DNA of 64,000 nt from the NCBI GenBank assembly GCA_026005175.1, contig BPKO01000004.1, positions 293,397-357,396 on the forward strand, given 5' to 3'. The position numbers were made by a program, and so were the translations under genes. Below, piece by piece: positions 43,370 to 51,852 of this stretch; the first letter of the stretch is position 1, and every line of letters starts with the position of its first letter. Below the pieces are notes generated by a model that worked only from the letters and a program-made list of their open reading frames with translations, ran no database searches and was not told the origin of the DNA. The DNA is from Candidatus Tectimicrobiota bacterium. Lineage in GTDB: Bacteria > Tectomicrobia > Entotheonellia > Entotheonellales > Entotheonellaceae.

Positions 43370-44215
43370 CAGGCCTCTCCTGCCAGCGGCCGGCGCATGA
43401 GCAAGTACGCCGCGGTGGGCACGAACCCCAGGGCCGGCAGGGGCGCGCGCCACCGGCTCCGCGGGCGCCACTTTGACCAGCGCCGCCGTGGCATAGCCGG
43501 CCTGCCGCAAGCGCGCCAGCAAGGCGCGGGCTGCCGGCACGGCGTCGCGCTGCGGGTCAAGGGCCAAGTCGAGCACCGTGGCTCCCCGGTGCAGCAGGTA
43601 GCCCCGCACGGCGCCCGCCTCGCAGTAAGCATAGCCCTTGCAAGACCTCTCCGTAAGCGGTCAAGGTGGCCAGGTGGCGCTCCCAGCTCAGCGGCGCCGG
43701 GTGCCAGTGGGGATAGAAAGGCCAGGAGCTCGGCCGCCGCCATCGGCACCCACCGCCGCGCTGTCGGCCGCCGGCAGGGTGCCCCTGATAGCTCACGCCG
43801 CTGCCGGAAACGGTAAAGGCCCATGGCTTCGAAGAAGCGGCGCGCCGGCAGGCTGCCTTCCGGGGACGTCGGCCGTCACTTCCGGGACCTTCTGGATGGG
43901 CGGCCTTGCTGAGCACCGCTTCGAGCAGCTGCCGGGCAATGCCCCGGCGCTGGAAGTCCGGGCGGCAGCCCAGGGCCGGCAGCCAGGCGCCGTACGAGCG
44001 CTTGCTGCTCAGCAGCACCCCCACCGGCTCGCGGTTTTCCAGCGCCACCATGCAGTTGCCGGGGCGCAGGTCGTACAGGACGAGCCATTCCTGCAGCCGC
44101 TCCGGGGGTCAGCGCCGGGGGTGTGCGGCACGTGCACGTGGGTAGCAAGCGTTGTAGGCCTGCACGAGAAGGGCCAGGTCGTCTGGGCGACAGAAGCGGT
44201 TACGACGGCATGGAC
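43369..44215 (-). CDS. GNAT-family N-acetyltransferase (several frameshifts)
   Basis: Pieces in all three frames add up to an acetyltransferase. The start region has RRNRFCRPDDLALLVQAYNA, then MVALENREPVGVLLSSKRS. The acetyl-CoA loop follows as GCRPDFQRRGIARQLLEAVL, matching the family motif RxxGxG/A, and FYRFRQRRELSGA comes next. The C-terminal part ends LGFVPTAAYLLMRRPLAGEA. At least five extra bases are needed to explain the breaks. The start is uncertain; I place it near 44215. The upstream region is shared with the divergent radical SAM gene. Confidence 0.6.
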
Positions 44216-44259
44216 CACGCTCCGCAGCAGACGAGGCGAGCACGGGGGCCGCAAGATCC

Positions 44260-44272
44260 GGTACAATGTACC
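44260..44272. promoter_or_regulatory. Inverted repeat with embedded -10-like sequence between divergent genes
   Basis: GGTAC-AAT-GTACC is a perfect 5-bp inverted repeat that contains TACAAT. It lies 49 bases before the radical SAM gene and just upstream of the divergent acetyltransferase. It could be a promoter, an operator, or both; no -35 is evident. Confidence 0.3.
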
Positions 44273-44320
44273 ACACGCCTGGCCCGGCTGACAGGGCCCG
44301 CGCGCCGTAGAGGGAGCCCG

Positions 44321-45671
44321 ATGACGTACCGTGTCCTACTCGATTTCCTGGAACCTGACGCAGCGCTGCAACCAGCTCTGCGCCCACTGCTACCTGAGTT
44401 GCCTTTGCTGGCGCCGACCCGGCGCAGGAGCTCTCCACCGCCGAGTGCTTCCGCATCATGGACGACATTGCCCGCGTCAACCCGAGCGTGTTTCTCATCC
44501 TGACGGGCGGGGGAGCCCTTGCTGCGCCGGGACATTTACGAGCTGGCGGCCTATGCGGCCGCCAAGTCGTTCACCGTGGTGCTGGGCACCAACGGCGTCT
44601 TGCTGCGCGAAGCCCAGGCCAAGCGGCTGCGCGAGCACGGGCGTGGCCGGCGTCTCGCTCAGCCTCGACTCCACGGATCCCGAAAAGCACGACGCCTTTC
44701 GCCATTTGCCCGGGGCCTGGGGCGGGGGCGGTGCGGGCGGCCAGGGGTGCTGCGCGACGAGGGCCTGGACTTTTCGCTGCACATGGCGGTGACCGACTGG
44801 AACGTGGACGAAATTCCGGCCATGATCGACTTGGCCCAGCAGCTGGGGGCCCAAAGTGCTCAACTTCTTCTTCCTGGTGCGCACCGGCCGTGGCCGCCGC
44901 CTCACCGACATCACCGCCGCCCAGTACGAGCAGCTCCTCACCTACCTGGCACGCGTGCAGGGGGGTGGGGAGGGGCAGTCGCCTGCCGGGCCCGAAGACC
45001 CCCTGGGAGCACGCCGGTGGGCCGCGCCGACGGCCTGCTCATTCGCGCCAAGGTGCGCGCCCCACTTCCGCCGCATCCTCTGGCAGCTCGACCCCCGCCT
45101 CGGCCACTGCTCAAGAACTACGCCCACGGCTCTTGCCCGGCGGGCAAGTACTACTGCCGCATTACCCCCCGAAGGCGACGTCACCACCCCCCCTGCCCTT
45201 ACATGCCGGTCACCGCCGGCAACCTGCGCACCACGTCCTTTGCCGAGCTGTGGCAGCAGGCACAGGTCTTCACCGCGCTGCGCGATCCGCAGCTTGGCGG
45301 CCGCTGCGGGGTGTGTGAGTTCCGCCAGATCTGCGGCGGCTGCCGCTGCCGCGCCTACGCTACCCTACGGCGACTACCTGGCCGAGGACCCTGCCTGCGC
45401 CTATCAGCCCGGGCAGTACCACGGCCAGCTCATCGAGCTGCCGCCCGAGCAGACCTTTGGCCTCGAGGTGCGCTACGAGCTGCAATGGGACGAGGCGGCC
45501 CAGGCGCGCCTTCAGGCCATTCCCTCTTTTGCTCGCGGCATGGTGGCCAAAGCGGGTGGAAGCATACGCGCGGGCGGCCGGCCAGACGCGCATCACCCCT
45601 GAACTGCTGGCCGAAGTGCGCCAGAAGTGGGGCACGCCGGTTTCGCCCGCGCTGGTTTTTCCCGTTCCTAA
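44321..45671 (+). CDS. Radical SAM/SPASM protein with C-terminal PCP_red domain (many frameshifts)
   Basis: Following homology through the frames gives: the SAM motif CNQLCAHCY near the start; SVFLILTGG(EP)LLRRDIYELA; GVAGVSLSLDSTDPEKHDAFR; SLHMAVTDWNVDEIPAMID; the SPASM-like cysteines in GGRCGVCEFRQICGGCRCRAY; and a final domain LQWDEAAQARLQAIPSFARG followed by MVAKAVEAYARAAG, which fits the small PCP_red domain (named from protochlorophyllide reductase). Relatives act in haem d1 and haem synthesis or peptide modification. At least a dozen single-base insertions occur, so this is almost certainly sequence error rather than decay. The 3' end (45671 here) is uncertain. AGAGGGAG precedes the ATG. 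Confidence 0.7.
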
Positions 45672-45691
45672 TGCGACAAAAGGAGAGCCCT

Positions 45692-46104
45692 ATGGACCCT
45701 GTTGCGGAGACCCGGCTCCAGCAACGCCTCGAGGCCCTGGAAGGGCGCCTGACCCCGCCTGGAGACCCTGCTAGAGCAGCTGACCGTTAAAATCGACCAG
45801 CACCGCCTCGACACCACCAAGGCGGCAGAACAGATTCAGCAGTGGGTGACCGACTACGTTTCGATGCGCCTGCAGCAGCTGGTGCCCGAGACCTGCGAGC
45901 ACGCCCCTGCGGCCACCGCCGCCGAGGGGGCCTTACTTGCCCGGCACCACCGTGCCGTGCACCGAGGAAGTGGTGCGCCGCGTGGGCCGCATTCCGATTC
46001 CCTTTGTGCGCCAGATGGTGGTGCAGAAAGTGGCGCAGCAGGCGCAGCAAGAAGGCGTGGCGCGCGTCGACATCGCCTTTTTCGAGCGCGCCGCGACGTT
46101 TTGA
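45692..46104 (+). CDS. Small protein with PCP_red-like C-terminus (two frameshifts)
   Basis: With one C removed near 45757 and one base near 45931 the frame gives 136 residues. The N-terminal half is a coiled coil (RLEALEGRL, EQLTVKIDQHRLDTTKAAEQ). The C-terminal part PIPFVRQMVVQKVAQQAQQE with G-VARVDIAFFERA parallels the PCP_red pattern of its neighbours (P-x-F-x-R-x-MV...A...G-x-x-x-[IV]). AAAGGAGAG precedes the ATG at 45692. It follows the radical SAM gene on the same strand. Confidence 0.62.
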
Positions 46105-46186
46105 CAGTGCAAGTGGTCAGGGGAGGATCTCCTGAGCTGGCAGCACTGGCAGCGGCACGTCCTGGCGGGGCCTCGCCTCTGGGAGG

Positions 46187-46663
46187 CTACAGGCCCAGAT
46201 GCGCCCGCGCCTCGTCCATGACTTGCGGCGTCACTTCGCCATAGCCGCGCTCGCGGGCAAAGGCCTCGATGCCTTGACGCACCATGGGGCGCACGAAGCT
46301 AGGGAGGCGCTCGAGTCGCGCGGTGGCTTCCGCCGACCAGCGGAGTTCGGCCGCGGCCGAGGCTTGCTCGACAAGCGCGGCAAAGGGGCAGCCGCCACCG
46401 CCCGGCGCGGGCGCTTCGGCCGGCGCCGCGGCGCCAAGCAAGTGACTCTGCAGCATCTCCATGGGCCGGGGCGGCACGGCACGGCCGCCGATTTTCACCC
46501 CCAGCGCGCGCACCAGCTGCGTTTCCTGCGGGTTGGTGAGCAGCGTCACCCCCCAGTCGCAGCTCGGGCAGCGAAAAGTCACCGCCAGCGAGCCGTCGGC
46601 GTCTATGCCGCCGCTTTCGGCAAACCGCATCTGCTCGTCACACTCGGTACAGACGAACTTCAT
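46187..46663 (-). CDS. Zinc-ribbon protein with C-terminal PCP_red domain
   Basis: A 158-residue protein. Residues 5-8 (CTEC) and about 32-35 (CPSC) form a zinc ribbon. After a flexible alanine/proline-rich linker, residues 107-158 form a PCP_red domain: LRWSEATARL-like start (LRWSAEATARLERLPSFVRP), then MVRQGIEAFARERGYGEVTP. The ATG overlaps the stop of the Mrp-type ATPase (ATGA). Cofactor or protein binding is likely, but no catalysis can be deduced. Confidence 0.78.
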   Translation of the reverse strand: MKFVCTECDEQMRFAESGGIDADGSLAVTFRCPSCDWGVTLLTNPQETQLVRALGVKIGGRAVPPRPMEMLQSHLLGAAAPAEAPAPGGGGCPFAALVEQASAAAELRWSAEATARLERLPSFVRPMVRQGIEAFARERGYGEVTPQVMDEARAHLGL

Positions 46664-47552
46664 GCGCCTCTCCTGTGGGTCTCGAGGAAGGCCTGCACGC
46701 GCTCGCCGATCGCCACCAGCGCCCGCGCGGTCGGCGTATCGCCGTGCGCCAGCAAGAACGGCTCCCCGCGGTCGGCGGCCGCGGCCAGGCGCGGGTCAAA
46801 AGGCACGCGGCCGAGCACCGGCACCCCCAGCTCGGCTTCTGGCAGCGGGGGAAACAGCGGGCCGGGGGGTGTTGCACTCGGGGCAGACGTAAGCGGTCAT
46901 GTTCTCCACCAGCCCGATCAGCGGCACCCGCAGCACCTCCTGGGCCAGGGTCAGGGCCTTGCGCACCACCAGGTGCGACACCGCCGCCGGGATGGTGACC
47001 ATCACCACCCCGTGCAAGTCGGGCACCAGCTCGCACAGGGTGGCAAAGCGCTCGGTGCCTGGCGGCAAGTCGACGAGCAGCAGGTCCAGGTCTCCCCCAT
47101 GCCACATCGGCGAGGAATTCCCGCAAGGCGTGCATCTCCAGCGTGCCGCGCCAGACAAAGGCCTCCTGCGGCGGGCCATCCCACAGCAGCGGCGTTTTGT
47201 CCTCGGCCAGGAAGAGGTCCATGGAGATGACGCGCAGACCCAGGGGACCGGTGGCCGGCAGCACGCCGTCCGCAGTCAGGCTCGGCCGCTGCCCGCGCAC
47301 CCCCAGCATGTTGGCCAGCGAGGGGCCGTGCAGGTCTGCATCCACCACCCCCACTTGCCAGCCGCGCAGGGCAAAAAAAGCCGCCAGGTTGGCGGTGAGG
47401 GCGCTTTTGCCCACCCCGCCTTTGCCGCTCATCACCGCCACGGTAGCGCGCACCGTCGCCAGGCGCGCGCGCAGCCGTGCCTGCTGCTCGGCTACCTGCG
47501 CCGCGACGTGCGAGCCGCCGTCGCCGGCAAGGTCGCGGTAGCGTTTGCTCAC
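46660..47552 (-). CDS. Mrp/NBP35-type P-loop ATPase (two frameshifts)
   Basis: About 296 residues after removing single bases near 47095-47098 and 46866-46870. The deviant Walker A is SGKGGVGKSALTANL, followed by VDADLHGPSLANMLG, then LLLVDLPPGTE as Walker B. The CxxC of the scaffold type is CPEC (AYVCPECNTPR). Proteins of this family carry or transfer [4Fe-4S] clusters in the cytoplasm. Coupled starts and stops with the universal-stress gene upstream and the zinc-ribbon gene downstream suggest it serves this locus, for example by maturing the radical SAM enzyme. Confidence 0.87.
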
Positions 47553-49354
47553 GACTCTCCCTCAAGCTGCACCGGCGGCACGGCGCCCACCTCGTTCAGG
47601 GCTCCCGTCTGGGGGTCGGTCCAGTTGAGATGCGGACGCACGGGGGCATCGGGTTGCGAGCGCCGCAGCGGTCCGCTCTCCGGCCCGCCGTTGCTCCGCA
47701 CCGGCGGTGGCCCTTCCAGGTCGTCGGCCAGCGCGCTGCGCGTGGCGTCCAGGCGGTCGGTGCCAACGGTTTCCTCGATCAGTGGCAGGGCCAGCTCGCG
47801 GGTAATCACCGCCAGCTTGCGCATGCGCGCCACCTTCTCGATACGCGCCTTGGCCCGCCGCCGCAGGTAGGCGTCGGGCACCTGCTTCAGGGCGCGGCGC
47901 GCTTCCATCGACCACTTGAGCTTCTTGCCGTCAAACGCCGCTTCCTCCACCGCCAGCCCTTCGGCCCGTGCCATCGCCTCCACCACCTGGCGGTCGATGC
48001 GCTGGAAGCGCTCGGCCGGCGCCTGGCACACCGGGCACTGCACCGGGTTGGGCGTCTTGGCAGCATAGCCGCACCCCTGGCAGATGGCCGTCACTTCGGG
48101 GTCTTGCTGCAGCTTTTCCAGGGCCATCAGGCGTGCCGCCTTGCCCATGAGGCGCGCCGTGGACATGGGCATAAAGGCCTCCATGGCTTGGGTGACCACG
48201 TCCGAAGTCACTACCGAGTGGCCCTGCTCCATGGCGTAGCGCAGCACCGCCATGCGGGCGATGCCTTTCACCGCCGCCGGCACGCGCGCCAGTTTGGCCT
48301 CGGCTTCTTTGGTCCAGTTGACGCTCTGCGCGGCGCGCAACTCCAGAGGCGGGTAGTAGACGCCGCTAGAGAGCAGCACGTGGCACGGCGCCAGGCGCAG
48401 CAGGTTCTCGGCATTACTGCCCAGCTCGGTATCGCCGCTCTGGCTGTGCAGGCCGATGCGGCCCAGCACCAGCAGCCAGGGACGCGCTTTGCGCACGTGC
48501 TGCAGGATCTTTTCAAACGCCTTGCCCGGCAGCAGGGTAAGGGCAAGGTCCATGCCTTCCTGGCGCGCCACCTCGCGCGCCACTTCCAGGTGCGACTGGT
48601 AGATCTTGGCCAGGCCGGTGTCGATGATCTCCTCGTGGAGCTGCTCCTGCTCCTTGAAGCGAAAGACTTTTGCCGCCTGCTCCGAGAGCACCTCTACGAT
48701 GCCGTTGAAGGCCACGTAGTGCAGGAAGGGATCATAGACGGCCACCGCCTCCACCGTCTTGTCAAAGGCCTTGGCCAGCGCTAGAGCTGTTTTCAGGCCG
48801 GCAAACGACTGCGGACTGCCGTCGATTCCCACCACGATCTTGTCGCCGGCCGTCACCGGGGTGTCGAGGTGCTTGACCACCAGCACGTCGGTCTGCACGC
48901 GGCGCACCACACGCTCGCACACGCTGCCCAGCTGGCTGTCCTTCACCGCCCCCAACCCCAAGGCACCCATGACCACCAGGTCGTAGCGGCTCTGGGTGAT
49001 GTCGTCCACCAGCACCTTGTAGTGCTTGCCGTCAAACGTCTTGCCCACAAACGGCACGCCCGCTTCCTGGCAGCGCGCCTTGAGCACGTCGAGGTAGGAG
49101 TCGGAGATGAGCTGCAGGCCCAGGGTGATGAGCGAGTCGTGGATCTTGCGCTGGCGCTCCAGCTCGGCCTCGTCCTGGTACTCCTCAGGCAGGGTGTACT
49201 CCATCTGCTTGAAGCGGTAATCGTGCAGCCTTGCCGCGTAGACGTGGCTGCCGACCACGGTGGCGTTCCAGGCCTTTGCCAGGGCCACGGCCAGCTCCAT
49301 GGCCCGCCGCGAGTAGTCCGAGTTGTCCACCGGCACGTAAATCGTCTTCACCAT
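47549..49354 (-). CDS. Double universal-stress-protein domain with two PCP_red domains and a zinc ribbon
   Basis: A 601-residue protein. About residues 1-165 are a first UspA domain (KTIYVPVDNSDYSRRAMELA; VVMGALGLGAVKDSQLGS). About 170-340 are a second UspA domain (KIVVGIDGSPQS; LLVLGRIGLHSQSGDTELGS). About 345-393 form the first PCP_red domain (VNWTKEAEAKLARVPAAVKG). Residues 423-442 are a zinc ribbon (CQGC...CPVC). About 477-528 form a second PCP_red-like domain (LKWSMEARRALKQVPDAYLR). The ATG at 49354 has AAGGAGAAGG upstream. UspA domains usually bind ATP and respond to stress; linkage to PCP_red suggests a regulator or chaperone for a redox or tetrapyrrole process. Confidence 0.85.
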   Translation of the reverse strand: MVKTIYVPVDNSDYSRRAMELAVALAKAWNATVVGSHVYAARLHDYRFKQMEYTLPEEYQDEAELERQRKIHDSLITLGLQLISDSYLDVLKARCQEAGVPFVGKTFDGKHYKVLVDDITQSRYDLVVMGALGLGAVKDSQLGSVCERVVRRVQTDVLVVKHLDTPVTAGDKIVVGIDGSPQSFAGLKTALALAKAFDKTVEAVAVYDPFLHYVAFNGIVEVLSEQAAKVFRFKEQEQLHEEIIDTGLAKIYQSHLEVAREVARQEGMDLALTLLPGKAFEKILQHVRKARPWLLVLGRIGLHSQSGDTELGSNAENLLRLAPCHVLLSSGVYYPPLELRAAQSVNWTKEAEAKLARVPAAVKGIARMAVLRYAMEQGHSVVTSDVVTQAMEAFMPMSTARLMGKAARLMALEKLQQDPEVTAICQGCGYAAKTPNPVQCPVCQAPAERFQRIDRQVVEAMARAEGLAVEEAAFDGKKLKWSMEARRALKQVPDAYLRRRAKARIEKVARMRKLAVITRELALPLIEETVGTDRLDATRSALADDLEGPPPVRSNGGPESGPLRRSQPDAPVRPHLNWTDPQTGALNEVGAVPPVQLEGES

Positions 49355-49395
49355 CCCCTTCTCCTTCACCTGCCGCAAGGCTGCACGAATGCATC

Positions 49396-50016
49396 CTAGG
49401 GATCGCTCTTGAACACGCCGCCCTTGTCGCTGCCGTCATCCAGCGTCTTTACGTACTCCAGCGCCGCCACTGTGGCGATGTCGCGCACGTCTTTGACTTT
49501 CTTGCCTTTCTTCTCCAGCAGCTTCTCTACTTCATCGAGCTGCTTCTTCATGGGACCGGTGGTGATGCCTTTCATCATGTTGTTGTACTTGTCGGCTTTG
49601 TCCGGTACCGTCACTTTCGACCAGTCGTAATGGATGCCCATGTCCTTCAGGCGCTTTTCCCAGCGGGTGTTGAAGACCACGGCACCGTAGCGGATGAGGT
49701 AGTGTAAGGCCGTCTCCATTTTGGAGAGAAACTCTTCTTTGTTTGCTTTGAAGGCCTCGTCGCCCCCCAGAGCCTGGTAGGCGCGCCAGGTTTTGGGGTG
49801 CCGCAGGTCGGCAGCGCCGGCCTGGTTGCCGCCGTGGCCGCCCTCGCCGTGGCAGTAGAGGCAGGTGTTCTTGCCTTCGGCGTGATACACGAGCTTGCCG
49901 ATTTCTACCAGCTCTTCTTTAGAGAGGCCCAGCTTGGCCACCGCCTCGGTAAATTCGTCTGCCTGCACCGGCAAGGCAAGCAGGCCCAGGCAGAGCACGA
50001 GCACCACCGTACGCAC
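49396..50016 (-). CDS. Exported monohaem cytochrome c
   Basis: A 206-residue protein with signal peptide MRTVVLVLCLGLLALPVQA. One haem-binding motif CLYCH (about residues 52-56) is followed by GEGGHGGNQAGAADLRHPKT. The C-terminal half is lysine-rich and helical, unusual for this genome, and contains MMKGIT, where a methionine could be the distal ligand. It heads the minus-strand unit with the universal-stress, Mrp and zinc-ribbon genes (41 bases to the next start), so it probably supplies or takes electrons for that system. Confidence 0.85.
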   Translation of the reverse strand: MRTVVLVLCLGLLALPVQADEFTEAVAKLGLSKEELVEIGKLVYHAEGKNTCLYCHGEGGHGGNQAGAADLRHPKTWRAYQALGGDEAFKANKEEFLSKMETALHYLIRYGAVVFNTRWEKRLKDMGIHYDWSKVTVPDKADKYNNMMKGITTGPMKKQLDEVEKLLEKKGKKVKDVRDIATVAALEYVKTLDDGSDKGGVFKSDP

Positions 50017-50151
50017 GGTTATGTCTCCTTCTCATCAGGGTCATCGCACCCCGCTGCGCGGGGCAGCCTTCGGGGACCACACACGTGGGGAAATCGCGCT
50101 TATTGTAAGCAGTGCTGGCCTTGCGGTCAAGGACAAAAGCCCTTGCCGCCC

Positions 50152-51063
50152 TCAGCGCGGTGCAGCGGGCAGTGGCACGGCGCAGCGGAAGCCGACCTGG
50201 GCGTGCTCGACCGCCGGGTAAGCCGGCACTGTCGCTGCGCAGCGCTGCGCCAGGCTGGTGGCGCTCGCGCCTCCTTGCCACCGCGCCTCGGCCGTCCACT
50301 CCCAGTGGTCGCCGGCCTTGCCAGCAGCACCGAACCAGTCGCGCACGGCCAGGCAGGCACGCTGCCACTGCAGCGTGCTGGGGAGGGCGGCACCCCGCCA
50401 GCGGCAATAGGCGTCGGCTTCGTACCACGTCACCCCGGTCACCGGCTGTGCCGGTGCAGCCTGTGGGTCCCAGGCATGGGGGTGGGTGCGCCGGCGACGC
50501 CGCACCACCACCTTCCACCCCACCGGGTGCCAGTAGGCTTTGCTGCGGTAGCCTCCGGCGGCGATAAATCGCTCAAAGGCGGCGTGCGTCACCGGGGTGG
50601 CGTCGATGGCAAATGCCGGTACCACCACCGCCTGGCCGGTGGCGGTCCGCACCTCGCCGGCGGGCACCGGATGCATGGCTGCTGGCTGCGGGGAAGCCAA
50701 CGGCAGCGGCGCTGGGGAGGCGCCGGCGAGAAAGGCGACGATGCGCTCGAGAAGCGCCGGCTGGCGCTGAATGTCGCGGTAAAAGCCGTTGGCCTGCAAG
50801 CAGGCACGCATCACCCCGGGCGGGTAGCCCGGTGCCACAACCGCGTCCGGCTCCAGGATCGCGGCGCGAATGGTGGCGGCATCGGCCCGCTCCCCCAGTC
50901 GCCACAGGCTGGGGCCGACGAGGCGGTGCGGCGAGGTGAGGCGATGGCAGCGCGTACACTCGTAGGTTTCCAAAAGCTCTGGTACCGTAGCGGCCACTGC
51001 AAGCCCGCGGGCGACCCCCACGAGCAGTCCCAGCAGGACGAGGGGCCAAGGGGCACTGCGCAT
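50152..51063 (-). CDS. Cytochrome c fused to a formylglycine-generating-enzyme-like (SUMF1) domain
   Basis: A 303-residue exported protein. Residues 1-25 are a signal peptide. About 30-115 form a cytochrome c domain with CTRCH and LVGPSLWRLGERAD, and EPDAVVAPGYPPGVM. About 130-303 show the SUMF1/FGE fold: IDATPVTHAAFERFIAAGGY, TGVTWYEADAYCRWRG, ALPSTLQWQRACL and VGFRCA. SUMF1-fold proteins oxidise cysteine to formylglycine or act in other roles. In several c-type cytochrome systems such a fusion is only structural. The cytochrome part is a clear paralogue of the gene at 63652. It lies downstream of the ABC permease gene. Confidence 0.82.
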   Translation of the reverse strand: MRSAPWPLVLLGLLVGVARGLAVAATVPELLETYECTRCHRLTSPHRLVGPSLWRLGERADAATIRAAILEPDAVVAPGYPPGVMRACLQANGFYRDIQRQPALLERIVAFLAGASPAPLPLASPQPAAMHPVPAGEVRTATGQAVVVPAFAIDATPVTHAAFERFIAAGGYRSKAYWHPVGWKVVVRRRRRTHPHAWDPQAAPAQPVTGVTWYEADAYCRWRGAALPSTLQWQRACLAVRDWFGAAGKAGDHWEWTAEARWQGGASATSLAQRCAATVPAYPAVEHAQVGFRCAVPLPAAPR

Positions 51064-51075
51064 CGGCGCAAACGC

Positions 51076-51852
51076 TCACAAGGTGCGGCGGGTGGCCGTC
51101 CAGGTCGCCCCGAGAAGGGTCACCGCGGCAAAGCTCAGGGTGATCGCCAGCGCCAATCCCAGGGGCAGACCCACCGCTGCCGCACTGTTTGGGGAGAGGC
51201 AGCGCCGCAGCACCGCCATGCCGTAGGTGAGCGGGTTGAGGTACATCGTCCACACCAGCCAGGCCGGCACCCCGCGCAAGGGGAAGACGGCACCCGACAG
51301 CAGCCACATGGGGATGAGCAGCAGGTTCATGAGGGCATGGAAGCCCTGGGTCGACTCCATACGCCAGGCCAGAAGCAGGCCCAAGTTGGTCAGGGCAAAG
51401 GCCAGGCAGGCGAGCACGGCCACCACGGCGAGCAGAGCCGCGGGCGTGATGGCAATGCCCACCAGCGGCGCCAGCAAGAGAAAGAGCAGGCCCTGCCCCA
51501 GGGCCAGCGTTGTCCCCCCTAGCGCCTGTCCCAGGACGATGCCGGTGCGGGGCACGGGGGCTACCAGCACGCCTTGCAAAAAGCCCTCGCGGCGGTCCTC
51601 GATGACCGAAATGGTGGCAAAGACGGCGGTAAACAGCATCACCAGGACGACGACCCCGGGGTAGAAGTACTCGAGGTAGCCGGTCCCCGGCGGCATTCCC
51701 GGCGGGCGAAAGGAGGCGCTGAAGCCCCCTCCCAGCAGCAGCCAGAAGACCAAGGGCTGGAGCAGCGAGCCCACGACACGGCTGCGCTGGCGGCGAAAGC
51801 GCGTTACCTCGCGCCACCACAGAGTGAAGACGGCAAGGGAGAGCGGTGGCAT
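51076..51852 (-). CDS. ABC-2 type transporter permease
   Basis: A 258-residue inner-membrane permease with six hydrophobic spans. The motif ISVIEDRREGFLQGVLVAPV is the ABC-2 signature loop. The C-terminal LSGAVFPLRGVPAWLVWTMY and NPLTYGMAVLRR match DrrB/NodJ-like permeases. It overlaps the ATPase gene by one base (TGATG type). The cargo is unknown; its place inside the oxidase cluster suggests a role in oxidase or copper-site maturation, as with the NosFY type. Confidence 0.88.
   Translation of the reverse strand: MPPLSLAVFTLWWREVTRFRRQRSRVVGSLLQPLVFWLLLGGGFSASFRPPGMPPGTGYLEYFYPGVVVLVMLFTAVFATISVIEDRREGFLQGVLVAPVPRTGIVLGQALGGTTLALGQGLLFLLLAPLVGIAITPAALLAVVAVLACLAFALTNLGLLLAWRMESTQGFHALMNLLLIPMWLLSGAVFPLRGVPAWLVWTMYLNPLTYGMAVLRRCLSPNSAAAVGLPLGLALAITLSFAAVTLLGATWTATRRTL

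Noticed and set aside
44321..46104. Radical SAM and neighbouring genes as pseudogenes
   Set aside because: All lesions are single-base insertions, mostly in G/C runs, and conserved motifs are intact on either side; error is the simpler cause.
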